NCBI RefSeq assembly: GCF_002734215.1
Contig: NZ_NSEB01000023.1
Coordinates: forward strand, 151,858-215,857
DNA length: 64,000 nt
Direction of reading: 5' to 3'
Source of the DNA: Fredinandcohnia onubensis
GTDB taxonomy: Bacteria; Bacillota; Bacilli; Bacillales; Bacillaceae_L
A program made the position numbers and the translations under genes. Numbering within the stretch: position 1 is the stretch's first letter; each line of letters starts with the position of its first letter. Shown piece by piece: positions 27,779 through 35,625 of the stretch. Under the pieces are notes generated by a model. It saw nothing but the letters and a program-made list of their open reading frames with translations, was not told where the DNA came from and did not search any database.

Positions 27779-28378
27779 TTGAAAAGGAAGTTATCAACGA
27801 TTGATATTAGTTTGGTAGGAATGTTTGTAGCGTTAATGGCAATCGGAGCCAATATTACATCGATTGCGCCATTTATGGTTGTTGGCGGTGTGCCAATCAC
27901 ATTGCAAACCTTTTTCGCCATCTTGGCGGGTGCGATTTTAGGTAGTCGTCTTGGTGCGATTAGCATGTGTGTGTATGCATTTGTAGGCTTAGTAGGGGTT
28001 CCTGTGTTTGCTAAGTTTAGCGGAGGATTTACTCATTTATTGAGTCCGACATTTGGTTTTATTGTTTCATTTATTTTTACGGCATATATAACAGGAATCA
28101 TGATCGAAAAGAAAAAGGCGCTTCATACATACATCATTGCATCACTCATTGGGATGTCCATTAATTATCTTTTCGGAACGAACTGGATGTATTTTTCCTA
28201 TCAATTATGGGCGGCGGCACCAGAAGGATTTACGTATTCGATGGCATGGTTGTGGATGATTGTCCCGTTACCAAAAGATATCGTCCTCGCGATTGGAGCA
28301 GGGATATTTGCGCATCGCTTTGAACGGACATTGGCTAGTCGGGGTTATTTTGCAAGTTTGAAAAAGTCAGTTAATTAA
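27779..28378 (+). CDS. bioY: Biotin ECF transporter substrate-binding component BioY
   Basis: A 199-residue, six-segment membrane protein of the BioY family, the S component that binds biotin for ECF-type uptake (some BioY work without a dedicated ATPase). Recognisable blocks are IAPFMVVGGVPITLQTFFAILAGAILGSRLG, YAFVGLVGVPVFAKFSGG and LSPTFGFIVSF. The TTG start has AAGGAGG 9 nt upstream. A BirA-type operator precedes it and bioB follows after 21 bp, both firm support for a biotin role. Confidence 0.95.
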   Translation: MKRKLSTIDISLVGMFVALMAIGANITSIAPFMVVGGVPITLQTFFAILAGAILGSRLGAISMCVYAFVGLVGVPVFAKFSGGFTHLLSPTFGFIVSFIFTAYITGIMIEKKKALHTYIIASLIGMSINYLFGTNWMYFSYQLWAAAPEGFTYSMAWLWMIVPLPKDIVLAIGAGIFAHRFERTLASRGYFASLKKSVN

Positions 28379-28399
28379 AAAAGGTGGAGGAGAAAATAG

Positions 28400-29401
28400 A
28401 TGAGTAAATGGAAGCAATTAGCGTTAAAGGTGATCGATGGCTATGAATTAAGAAATGATGAGGCGTTAGATATCTTAAACTCTCCAGATGAAGAAATATT
28501 AGAGTTGCTTCATGGTGCTTACGTGATTCGTCATCATTACTATGGTAATAAGGTGAAGTTAAATATGATTATTAATACAAAATCTGGGCTATGTCCGGAA
28601 AATTGCGGGTACTGCTCACAATCAAGTATTTCAACTGCACCGATTGAAAAATATCGAATGATGGATAAGGAAGAAATTTTGAAAGGGGCTGAAAAAGCTC
28701 ATCAAATGCAAGTTGGCACCTATTGTATCGTAGCAAGTGGACGCGGACCAAGTAACAAGGAAGTGGATCACGTTGTATCTGCCATAAATGAAATCAAAGA
28801 AAAATATAATTTGAAAATTTGTGCTTGTCTAGGAATCTTAAAATCGGAACAAGCAAAAAAACTAAAAGACGCGGGTGTTGATCGGTATAATCACAACATT
28901 AATACATCTGAAAATCACCATGAAAGTATTACAACCTCACATACCTATCAAGATCGGGTTAATACCGTGGAAACCATTAAAGAGCAGGGTATCTCACCTT
29001 GTTCAGGAGTAATTGTGGGAATGAGAGAATCAAAGCAAGATGTTGTCGATATGGCAAAAAGCTTACGCGTCTTAGATGCTGATTCCATTCCAGTCAATTT
29101 CTTGCATGCGATTGATGGAACACCTTTAGAGGGGACAAACGAACTGAATCCACGATATTGCCTGAAGGTACTGTGCCTCATGCGCTTTATCAATCCAACA
29201 AAGGAAATACGCATCTCAGGAGGAAGAGAAGTAAATCTTCGAAGCATTCAACCACTTGGCCTCTATGCAGCAAACTCAATCTTTGTAGGAGATTATCTCA
29301 CAACTGTTGGCCAAGAAGGCTCGGTTGACCATAGAATGTTAAAAGACCTAGGATTTGAAATTGATGTAACAGGGAACATAAGTGCACTGTCTTATAATTA
29401 G
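28400..29401 (+). CDS. bioB: Biotin synthase BioB
   Basis: A 333-residue radical SAM enzyme that inserts sulfur into dethiobiotin in the last step of biotin synthesis. The 4Fe-4S cluster Cys are C65, C69 and C72 in GLCPENCGYCSQS. Other family blocks are GTYCIVASGRGP, DRYNHNINTSENHH, CSGVIVGMRES and ISGGREVNLR. It is cotranscribed with bioY. No other bio genes are nearby, so the cell may convert imported dethiobiotin or have the rest elsewhere. Strong terminator follows. Confidence 0.96.
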   Translation: MSKWKQLALKVIDGYELRNDEALDILNSPDEEILELLHGAYVIRHHYYGNKVKLNMIINTKSGLCPENCGYCSQSSISTAPIEKYRMMDKEEILKGAEKAHQMQVGTYCIVASGRGPSNKEVDHVVSAINEIKEKYNLKICACLGILKSEQAKKLKDAGVDRYNHNINTSENHHESITTSHTYQDRVNTVETIKEQGISPCSGVIVGMRESKQDVVDMAKSLRVLDADSIPVNFLHAIDGTPLEGTNELNPRYCLKVLCLMRFINPTKEIRISGGREVNLRSIQPLGLYAANSIFVGDYLTTVGQEGSVDHRMLKDLGFEIDVTGNISALSYN

Positions 29402-29420
29402 GGCTGAAAGTATATTGACT

Positions 29421-29458
29421 AAATTGGGTACTTCTTGTTCGGGAAGTACCTAATTTTT
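29421..29458 (+). terminator. Rho-independent terminator after bioB
   Basis: Stem AATTGGGTACTTC / GAAGTACCTAATT with one G-T pair, 8-nt loop, T-tract after it. Confidence 0.9.
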
Positions 29459-29511
29459 GGCTGGTAATAATCGATTATAAAGACCTGTAAAAAAACATTT
29501 CATAATAACAT

Positions 29512-29540
29512 TTGCTATTTTCTTTTATATCTGTTATTCT
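29512..29540 (+). promoter_or_regulatory. Promoter of cold-shock gene
   Basis: TTGCTA (29512-29517), 17 bp, TATTCT (29535-29540). It predicts a roughly 110-nt untranslated leader before the start at 29657, as is usual for csp genes whose leaders act as RNA thermosensors. Confidence 0.6.
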
Positions 29541-29656
29541 AAGGAAGAATTATTTTTGTTCATATTCAGATTAAAGATTCATTTTGTTTTTCGTCTAAGG
29601 TATTCGAACAAGGATAGTAACAAAATGTGTGGCAATCACACTAGGAGGCAATTTAC

Positions 29657-29857
29657 ATGGAACAAGGTAAAGTTAAATGGTTTAATTCAGAAAAAGGTTT
29701 TGGATTCATCGAGCGTGAAGGCGGAGAAGACGTATTCGTACATTTCTCAGCAATCCAAGGCGAAGGTTTCAAATCTTTAGACGAAGGTCAAAGTGTAACA
29801 TTTGATGTTGAACAAGGACAACGTGGTCCACAAGCATCTAACGTTCGTAAAGCTTAA
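29657..29857 (+). CDS. Cold-shock protein, CspA/CspB family
   Basis: A 66-residue single cold-shock domain. RNA-binding motifs are RNP1 KGFGFIE and RNP2 VFVHFS; the opening [17 protein letters not shown] is standard. It binds single-stranded RNA and DNA and acts as an RNA chaperone. Ribosome site AGGAGG lies before the ATG. It stands alone with a long leader and its own terminator. Confidence 0.96.
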   Translation: MEQGKVKWFNSEKGFGFIEREGGEDVFVHFSAIQGEGFKSLDEGQSVTFDVEQGQRGPQASNVRKA

Positions 29858-29876
29858 TACTTGCGTTTAAAAAGAT

Positions 29877-29910
29877 AAGGGATATACCGATTTCGGTATA
29901 TCCCTTTTTT
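29877..29910 (+). terminator. Rho-independent terminator after cold-shock gene
   Basis: Stem AAGGGATATACCGA (29877-29890) / TCGGTATATCCCTT (29893-29906), tight loop, T-tract. Confidence 0.94.
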
Positions 29911-29920
29911 ATGTTCCAGA

Positions 29921-29972
29921 GAACCACGGGGACGGTTCTTTTGGTCCCTTTTAAGAACCGTCCCCGCGGTCC
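29921..29972. repeat. REP-like GC-rich inverted repeat
   Basis: Two 20-nt arms, 29921-29940 and 29953-29972, are inverted copies matching at 18 of 20 positions around a 12-nt loop. Their core is GGGGACGGTTCTT. The GC-rich core stands out in AT-rich DNA. Repeats with this GGGGACGGTTC core are, from memory, widespread in Bacillales genomes; a genome search would confirm. Could also aid termination of the flanking convergent genes. Confidence 0.65.
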
Positions 29973-29988
29973 GCTTACAACTCTTTGC

Positions 29989-30273
29989 TTAATCAATTTT
30001 CCTTAAAACCACAGTTTGCGCAGTCGCAGCTATACTTCCGGCGAGAACAGTAAGTTCATATTTTACCCCATCAATGAGTAACTCCGAGACTTTATTACTC
30101 GTTATGTTTTTTATGATCGAAAGCGTCTCAACTTTTTTTCCTTCCTGTGTGAGGTATTCAACAACTGCTTCGTGAAACTTCTCGGGTTCTTTGTACCATT
30201 TGTACCAATCATCTAACTCAAATCGAATCACATTGCCTTTTTCAATAAATGATTTTACAAACTTTTTAAACAT
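29989..30273 (-). CDS. Small hypothetical protein
   Basis: A 94-residue soluble protein starting MFKKFVKSFIEKGNVIRF. The ATG at 30273 has TAGGAG 7 nt upstream; an in-frame extension to 30402 would add a hydrophobic stretch but has no ribosome site and overlaps the promoter of the divergent deacetylase gene. Mixed alpha/beta pattern with YKEPEKFHEAVVEYLTQEGKKVETLSII; no known motif recognised. It diverges from the polysaccharide deacetylase gene. Confidence 0.65.
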   Translation of the reverse strand: MFKKFVKSFIEKGNVIRFELDDWYKWYKEPEKFHEAVVEYLTQEGKKVETLSIIKNITSNKVSELLIDGVKYELTVLAGSIAATAQTVVLRKID

Positions 30274-30361
30274 AGAAGATCTCCTATTCCAAATTATGGT
30301 TTCTATTATCCTGTTAATTTTACTATAATAGAAGTTCAATAAAATGAAAAGGAAGTTAACG

Positions 30362-31060
30362 ATGAAAAGAAAACTAGCAATTAGTGGATTCGTTATTATC
30401 ATTATTTTTCTTGCTTTATTCGGCAGCTACAAGTTAATGAACTCAAGGTCATTCCAATTATTTGGCGGGCTTACGCAGCATGTTGAGACTGATCAAAAGG
30501 TAGTTGCATTGACATTTGACGATGGACCGACTGAAAATGTGAACGAAATCCTACCGCTTTTGGATAAATATGATGTGGAGGCAACATTCTTTTTAATTGG
30601 GCAAGATATCGAGAAATATCAAGAGGAAGCGAAGAAAATTGCTGAAGCTGGGCATCAGCTTGGGAATCATACGTATTCCCATAACCGCATGATTTTCAAA
30701 TCTCCATCCTTTATCAAAGAGGAAATTGAAAAAACAGATGAACTGATCCGTACAGCAGGGTATGAAGGAGAAATTGACTTCCGCCCACCAAACAGTAAAA
30801 AGCTCGTTGGATTACCTTACTATCTCTACAAGCAAAAGAAAGACACAATCACCATGAATATTGAACCGGATACCTTTTACACCGATACAGATGATCGAAT
30901 ACAGTATGTCAAAGAACAAATAATCCCGGGTTCTATCATCTTGATGCACCCTATGTATGAAGATAGCGATAAAGTTTTAGCCGAAATTGAGGGAATCATC
31001 CAATCACTTAAGGATGAGGGGTACAGGTTTGTGACTGTGAATGAGTTGCAGGGGATGTAA
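30362..31060 (+). CDS. Membrane-anchored polysaccharide deacetylase (NodB domain)
   Basis: About 232 residues. One N-terminal transmembrane anchor (residues 7-22) is followed by the NodB homology domain. Motif 1 is TFDDGP with the catalytic and metal Asp53/Asp54; motif 2 is GNHTYSH with His103 and His107; motif 3 is RPPNSKK, where the usual RPPYG is altered. It likely removes acetyl groups from peptidoglycan or other surface glycans. The ATG at 30362 has AAAGGAAG 8 nt upstream; an ATG at 30344 precedes that site and is rejected. Confidence 0.9.
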   Translation: MKRKLAISGFVIIIIFLALFGSYKLMNSRSFQLFGGLTQHVETDQKVVALTFDDGPTENVNEILPLLDKYDVEATFFLIGQDIEKYQEEAKKIAEAGHQLGNHTYSHNRMIFKSPSFIKEEIEKTDELIRTAGYEGEIDFRPPNSKKLVGLPYYLYKQKKDTITMNIEPDTFYTDTDDRIQYVKEQIIPGSIILMHPMYEDSDKVLAEIEGIIQSLKDEGYRFVTVNELQGM

Positions 31061-31089
31061 ATTGTCTTAATATAATACAAATTCCTAAG

Positions 31090-31122
31090 AAGAACCATTA
31101 TTTATATCCGATGGTTCTTTTT
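31090..31122 (+). terminator. Rho-independent terminator after deacetylase gene
   Basis: Stem AAGAACCAT (31090-31098) / ATGGTTCTT (31111-31119) followed by T residues. Confidence 0.88.
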
Positions 31123-31162
31123 GCAATAAAAGGAAAACGACAAAGTTTGTAGAATTATATAT

Positions 31163-31198
31163 TATAATAGATATGAAAAAATATGAGGAAACGTTTCC
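31163..31198 (+). promoter_or_regulatory. LacI-gene promoter with self-operator
   Basis: TATAAT at 31163-31168, then palindrome GGAAACGTTTCC at 31187-31198, placed about +12 to +23 from the predicted start site. The same 12-mer recurs at 32361-32372 and 32584-32595. This implies autorepression of the regulator. Confidence 0.7.
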
Positions 31199-31214
31199 AC
31201 GAGGATGTGTTGTG

Positions 31215-32228
31215 ATGGTAACAATAAAGGATGTTGCTAAAGAAGCTAGAGTATCAATTTCTACTGTATCGAGAGTACTTAATAAGAGTGGGTATACAAG
31301 TGAAAAAACGAGAGAAAAGGTTCTTAATGCAGTTAAGAAACTTAATTATCAAGGGAGTTTGGTAGCTGCTGCAATGATTAAGAAACAAACATTAACTCTT
31401 GGTTTAATCATACCTGACATAAAAAATATTTTTTATTCAGATTTGACTAGAGCTGTAGAAGATTGTGCAAATAGTCATGGCTTTAACATTTTTTTATGTA
31501 ATACTGATAACAATTTACAAAAAGAAGCAGAGTATATACACCTATTGATTGCTAAGGGAGTCGATGGGATTATTTTTTCATCTCCAGAAGTAGATAATGA
31601 AAATATTAAAGAATTGAAGCAAAGGTATCCTGAACTTCCTATTGCTATATTAGGAGGCAAATTTCCGAACTTAATTCTTAATGAAATAGTAGTTGATAAT
31701 GTTGATGGGGCACTTAAAGCGATGAGACATCTTCTAGAATTAGGGCATAAGGATATTGCATTTATTGGTGGGGACTTTGAATCTTACGCGTCAATTGAAA
31801 GGCACCAAGGGTACAAATTAGCATTGAATGAAAGTGGAGTTCCTATAAATGACGAATTTGTTATTTTTGACAAGTTCTATATTGAAAGCGGGTACAAAAA
31901 TGCATTGAAATTATTACAAAAAAATAATAGACCTACAGCAATCTTTGCGGGAAGCGACAGCATTGCTGTAGGGATCTTTAAAGCTGCTAGGAAACTTAAT
32001 ATTAATATTCCCGAACAATTATCTGTTGTTGGTTTTGATGATTCCCAATATGCAGAAATTTTGTCTCCTATGCTTACAACCATTCGTACACCTATTAAAG
32101 AAATGGGTCAAAGGGCAATAGAAATCATTGTTAAAACAATCAAGGAAAAGCAAATAAATAAAGAAACGGTTCTATTTTATCCAACTCTTATTGTAAGGGA
32201 ATCAACTATGGAAGTAGAGGTAAAGTGA
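31215..32228 (+). CDS. LacI-family repressor of the downstream island
   Basis: A 337-residue LacI/GalR-type repressor. The N-terminal headpiece is VTIKDVAKEARVSISTVSRVLN, with the hinge helix near SLVAAAMIKKQT, then the periplasmic-binding-like sugar domain (LGLIIPDIKNIFYSDL and FAGSDSIAVGIFKAARKL). The ATG at 31215 starts exactly at the headpiece; an in-frame ATG at 31173 overlaps the operator and is unlikely. Three GGAAACGTTTCC sites, one at its own promoter and two before the enzyme genes, mark it as autoregulated repressor of the genes from 32774 on. The inducer is probably a sugar-like substrate. Confidence 0.93.
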   Translation: MVTIKDVAKEARVSISTVSRVLNKSGYTSEKTREKVLNAVKKLNYQGSLVAAAMIKKQTLTLGLIIPDIKNIFYSDLTRAVEDCANSHGFNIFLCNTDNNLQKEAEYIHLLIAKGVDGIIFSSPEVDNENIKELKQRYPELPIAILGGKFPNLILNEIVVDNVDGALKAMRHLLELGHKDIAFIGGDFESYASIERHQGYKLALNESGVPINDEFVIFDKFYIESGYKNALKLLQKNNRPTAIFAGSDSIAVGIFKAARKLNINIPEQLSVVGFDDSQYAEILSPMLTTIRTPIKEMGQRAIEIIVKTIKEKQINKETVLFYPTLIVRESTMEVEVK

Positions 32229-32316
32229 GTGATCGAGTGAAAAAATTCGGAATAATATTGATAGAATCGAAGTTAATTTTTATATTAATATAATTTTATA
32301 AATTTTCAAAAAAGTC

Positions 32317-32345
32317 TTGAAAGTGGTCTATTAAGTATGTATAAT
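32317..32345 (+). promoter_or_regulatory. Strong sigma-A promoter of the LacI-controlled operon
   Basis: TTGAAA (32317-32322), 17 bp, TATAAT (32340-32345). The palindromic operator begins 3 bp later, so a bound repressor would cover the start site. The first gene is at 32774, giving a leader of about 420 nt. Confidence 0.8.
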
Positions 32346-32347
32346 TT

Positions 32348-32385
32348 GATTTAAATAAGTGGAAACGTTTCCACTTATTTAAATC
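32348..32385. promoter_or_regulatory. LacI operator inside a perfect 38-bp palindrome
   Basis: Each base from 32348 to 32366 pairs with its mirror from 32367 to 32385; the centre is GGAAACGTTTCC (32361-32372) and the outer arms are AT-rich. A run of T follows, so the RNA could also form a hairpin that ends readthrough from the LacI gene. Operator role is supported by two further copies of the core. Confidence 0.8.
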
Positions 32386-32578
32386 ATTTTTTTGTTAGCG
32401 AGATAAAATTTTTAATATTTACCCAAATAAACAATCAATGCATATGTGCAATTAAACAACTGCAGAAGAAACCTCACATGTATAGACACCTTCATGAATC
32501 TATAACAAACAGTTTTTCATTTTTCCTCAATTATGCAAATCATAAGTTTCAATAATGAATTGGTTGGAGGTGGGTTTT

Positions 32579-32600
32579 TTTCTGGAAACGTTTCCAGAAA
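32579..32600. promoter_or_regulatory. Second downstream LacI operator
   Basis: A 22-bp palindrome centred on GGAAACGTTTCC (32584-32595), 223 bp downstream of the centre of the first operator. It could act as a roadblock or in DNA looping. A small hairpin (TAGTCCT/AGGACTA, 32601-32616) follows. Confidence 0.65.
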
Positions 32601-32773
32601 TAGTCCTAAAGGACTATTTACTTATTCATTTACTGACATAGTTCAATCCTGAAATTTTAGTATTAATCTTCATTAAAAGATAACATTTACTTTTTAAAAA
32701 ACATTTCTTAATTCAATCTCTTGCTAGTTTTTCAAGGTGTATAACTTTATTACTAAGGAGAAAGGGGATAGTA

Positions 32774-33544
32774 ATGTTCGACTATAACATATTTATTCAA
32801 GGATTTCCCGGAAAGTCCTCAACCCATGGGGGGCTTGGATGGAGTACAGTTACCTTGTTGTCCCACAATGATCAAAATATTATTATTGATGTCGGCAGTT
32901 TCGGAGTCAGGCCACTAATATTAGATAAGTTACGAGACAAAGGTTTGTCTCCAAGTGATATTTCTATGGTTTTATTGACCCATACGCATTGGGATCATTG
33001 TGTGAATTGGACATTATTTCCTAACGCAACCATTGTAGTGGGGCGAGTGGATATGAATTGGGCATTAAATGAACCACCTGGAGGGTGGCATGTACCTGAA
33101 TTGTATGTTAAGGAATTGAATTCTTCCACACAAATAAGGTTAGTCGACCATCTTGAAGAAATTGTTCCTGGAATTGTTGCGCATCAAACTAAAGGACATT
33201 CACCAGGTCATTTGGCATACAGCGTAAACAATGGTGATTATGATTTGATATTTAGTGGGGATGCCGCTAAAAATAGGGCTGAGCTTTTATCAAGGAATGT
33301 AGATATGACGCTAAATCTCTCAGATAGCCAAAATTCAATTGATTATTTATGGAGTATGTGGAAAGAAAAGAAGAACAGTATTTTAATACCTGGACACGAT
33401 ATACCTATGAAACTTGTTAATGGGGAACCTATTTATCTCAATAAAAGGGAAGTAGATTTACAATACTGGGTTTCCGATACATTAGAGGATTATACAACTA
33501 TAGAATTGGCTGAGGAAACAATGTTAGCTAAACATACAAAATAA
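32774..33544 (+). CDS. Metallo-beta-lactamase-fold hydrolase
   Basis: A 256-residue MBL-fold protein. The metal motif HTHWDH has His70, His72, Asp74 and His75; further ligands are His142 in KGHSPGHLAY, Asp163 in FSGDAAKNR and His208 in IPGHDIPM. This layout resembles N-acyl-homoserine-lactone lactonases and related small-molecule hydrolases. As first gene of the LacI-controlled operon it more likely opens a sugar lactone or ester of the pathway than quenches signals. Ribosome site GGAGAAAGGGG before the ATG. Confidence 0.88.
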   Translation: MFDYNIFIQGFPGKSSTHGGLGWSTVTLLSHNDQNIIIDVGSFGVRPLILDKLRDKGLSPSDISMVLLTHTHWDHCVNWTLFPNATIVVGRVDMNWALNEPPGGWHVPELYVKELNSSTQIRLVDHLEEIVPGIVAHQTKGHSPGHLAYSVNNGDYDLIFSGDAAKNRAELLSRNVDMTLNLSDSQNSIDYLWSMWKEKKNSILIPGHDIPMKLVNGEPIYLNKREVDLQYWVSDTLEDYTTIELAEETMLAKHTK

Positions 33545-33750
33545 GATTACCAAACTTCTTTAAATTTAAGGGGGTGGTTAAGTAAATATAATGAAAGGGT
33601 TTACATATTGGTGTCTTGTAAATTTGCAGTTTTAGCGTTTTATTTAAATTCAGTAGAAATAGAGATGATTGAGTATCAAGTAAGTCGTTTGTCGGCAGAA
33701 TTTTACCCTAACGGAATAAAAAACTGAAATTAGATGGGGTGTGAAAACAA

Positions 33751-34590
33751 TTGAGTGATAAGAAAAAACAACGTGTTATAGTGACCGGTGGCTCAAAGGG
33801 ACTCGGCCGAGGAATCGCCCTAGCTTTCGCTGAAATAGGTGCATCGGTAGTCATTGCTGATATTGACGCTGACGCGGGTGAGCGTTGTGTGCAGGAAATC
33901 ATCGAATCTGGTGGCCAAGGTCTATTCGTATATACGGATGTAGCTTCAAGTGACGATGTAAAAAGGCTTTTTGAGGAGGCTCACCATTTCCAAGGCGGTA
34001 TAGATGTGCTCGTTAATAATGCAGGCATTGGTCACGGTCCACTCTCAGAAAGACACTTTTTAAAAACTGACTACGCTATGTGGGAAAACCTAATGAATAT
34101 ACACGTTAATGGTCTTTACCACTGTAGCCAAATGGCAGCAAAAGCAATGGTTCACCAAGGTGAGGGCGGGGTCATTATTAATATGAGTTCAGGTGGAGCT
34201 ACACGCGCACATCGAAATCGTGTCGCTTACGACGCTACGAAAGGTGCAATAGAGGCGGCTACACGAGCAATGGCACTTGATCTAGCTCCATGGAAAATCC
34301 GTGTGAATGCCGTGATGCCAGGTGCTATCTGGGTTGAAAATCGAACAGCAGTTGGAGAAGAGTCCTCGCCAGACAATCTCATTCCGCTTGGTAGACTCGG
34401 AATGCCTAAAGACGTTGGTCAAGGTGTTCGCTTCTTAGCATCACCGGAAGCTTCTTACATCACAGGCCATGTCTTAGCTATTGATGGTGGACTCACTTCT
34501 CAGCTTCGGGCACCGAGTATGGATGCTGATGTTGCACTCTCTATCGATGAAATCGAATTAGATATGGTACCTACCGGGAGCAAAGAATAA
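33751..34590 (+). CDS. Short-chain dehydrogenase/reductase (SDR)
   Basis: A 279-residue classical SDR. Cofactor motif VTGGSKGLGRG (11-21), Asp38 in ADIDAD pointing to NAD preference, NNAG at 89-92, Ser146-147, Tyr160 and Lys164 in YDATK. It has a C-terminal extension after the usual DGG motif (about 30 residues). Begins with TTG after a weak GGGGTGTG site. The codon choice and GC content are a little higher than the flanking AT-rich genes. Probable polyol or sugar dehydrogenase of the island. Confidence 0.9.
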   Translation: MSDKKKQRVIVTGGSKGLGRGIALAFAEIGASVVIADIDADAGERCVQEIIESGGQGLFVYTDVASSDDVKRLFEEAHHFQGGIDVLVNNAGIGHGPLSERHFLKTDYAMWENLMNIHVNGLYHCSQMAAKAMVHQGEGGVIINMSSGGATRAHRNRVAYDATKGAIEAATRAMALDLAPWKIRVNAVMPGAIWVENRTAVGEESSPDNLIPLGRLGMPKDVGQGVRFLASPEASYITGHVLAIDGGLTSQLRAPSMDADVALSIDEIELDMVPTGSKE

Positions 34591-34734
34591 ATGCGTACCC
34601 GTATGAGATACAGCATTAACTTCTAGAAGATTCATAGAAATGAGCAAATGATTGGGACTTCACTCAGTATACCAGCAGTCAACCATGTTAAATACATGAA
34701 AATAATAGATATGAAAAATGAGGAGGAAAATGTT

Positions 34735-35562
34735 ATGAAAACGTCATTTACAAATATTTTCGGTGTAGAAAAACCAGTATTAGGAATGGTTCATTTAGGT
34801 CCACTACCTGGATCCCCCCTATATGATGGAAATATCGAGCGAGTATTAGAAGCAGCAATCCGTGATGCAAAAAGTCTTGAAAAGGGTGGAGCTAGTTCTG
34901 TTATGGTAGAAAACTTTAATGACTACCCATTTTACCCAGAAACAGAGGAACCTGAAACAGTAGCAGCGATGACTTTGATTGCACACGAAATTCGCCGGGA
35001 AGTGAAGCTTCCAATGGGAATTAATATTCTACGAAACTCTTGGAAATCTGCGCTAGCGGTTGCTGGAACAGTGGGGGCTGATTTTATTAGACTTAACGTC
35101 CTAACAGATGCGTATGTAACTGACCAAGGTCTTATCAACGGTACAGCGCACTTAGTTGCAAGATATCGAAAATTTCTTGGTTTGGAGAATAAAGTTAGGA
35201 TTTTTGCTGACATTCAAACAAAACATGCAGCTCCTTTAGCGGCTCGACCTATAGATGTCTTGGCTCGTGATACAGCCTATCGTGGAATGGCAGACGCTAT
35301 CATTCTTGCGGGTGAAGAATCAGCTCAACCACCTTCAATTGAGAATTTAGAGGCAGTTAGGGCTGCGGTTCCTGATGTTCCAATCATTATCGGCAGTGGA
35401 ATGAAAGTTGAAACTGCTCATTTACTCAAATATGCGGATGGGGCTGTCTTTGGATATGGGGCGAAAATTGACGATATCATGACGAACCCAGTTGACGAGG
35501 ACAAAACACGTCGCTTCTGCGAAGGTGTAGAAAGAGAAAGAACATCTTTATTAGTTAAGTAG
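34735..35562 (+). CDS. BtpA/SgcQ family protein, copy 1
   Basis: A 275-residue TIM-barrel-like protein of the BtpA family (BtpA was named for photosystem I assembly in cyanobacteria; SgcQ is an E. coli member in a sugar operon). Blocks include KPVLGMVHLGPLPGSP, GGASSVMVENFNDYPFYPE, GADFIRLNVLTDAY, DIQTKHAAPL and PIIIGSGMK. The ATG at 34735 has AGGAGG before it; an upstream in-frame ATG at 34648 is not supported. Members in catabolic operons probably act on a phosphorylated or glycosyl intermediate, but no reaction is firmly known. A near-identical copy follows at 35626. Confidence 0.88.
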   Translation: MKTSFTNIFGVEKPVLGMVHLGPLPGSPLYDGNIERVLEAAIRDAKSLEKGGASSVMVENFNDYPFYPETEEPETVAAMTLIAHEIRREVKLPMGINILRNSWKSALAVAGTVGADFIRLNVLTDAYVTDQGLINGTAHLVARYRKFLGLENKVRIFADIQTKHAAPLAARPIDVLARDTAYRGMADAIILAGEESAQPPSIENLEAVRAAVPDVPIIIGSGMKVETAHLLKYADGAVFGYGAKIDDIMTNPVDEDKTRRFCEGVERERTSLLVK

Positions 35563-35625
35563 TAAATAGTTCCTAATTGCTTCGGTCTAAATTATAAATT
35601 TACAAATAATAAGGAGGAATTTGTT

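Noticed and set aside
29556..29780. 74-codon plus-strand frame over the cold-shock leader
   Set aside because: It overlaps the cold-shock gene in another frame; the leader is expected to be untranslated.
32361..32372. GGAAACGTTTCC as a CcpA cre site
   Set aside because: The full site TGGAAACGTTTCCA misses two W positions of the cre consensus, and the three copies sit only around the LacI gene and its operon.
32774..33544. Dedicated quorum-quenching lactonase
   Set aside because: The metal motif is compatible, but the gene is the first of a LacI-controlled catabolic operon, so a pathway hydrolase is more likely.
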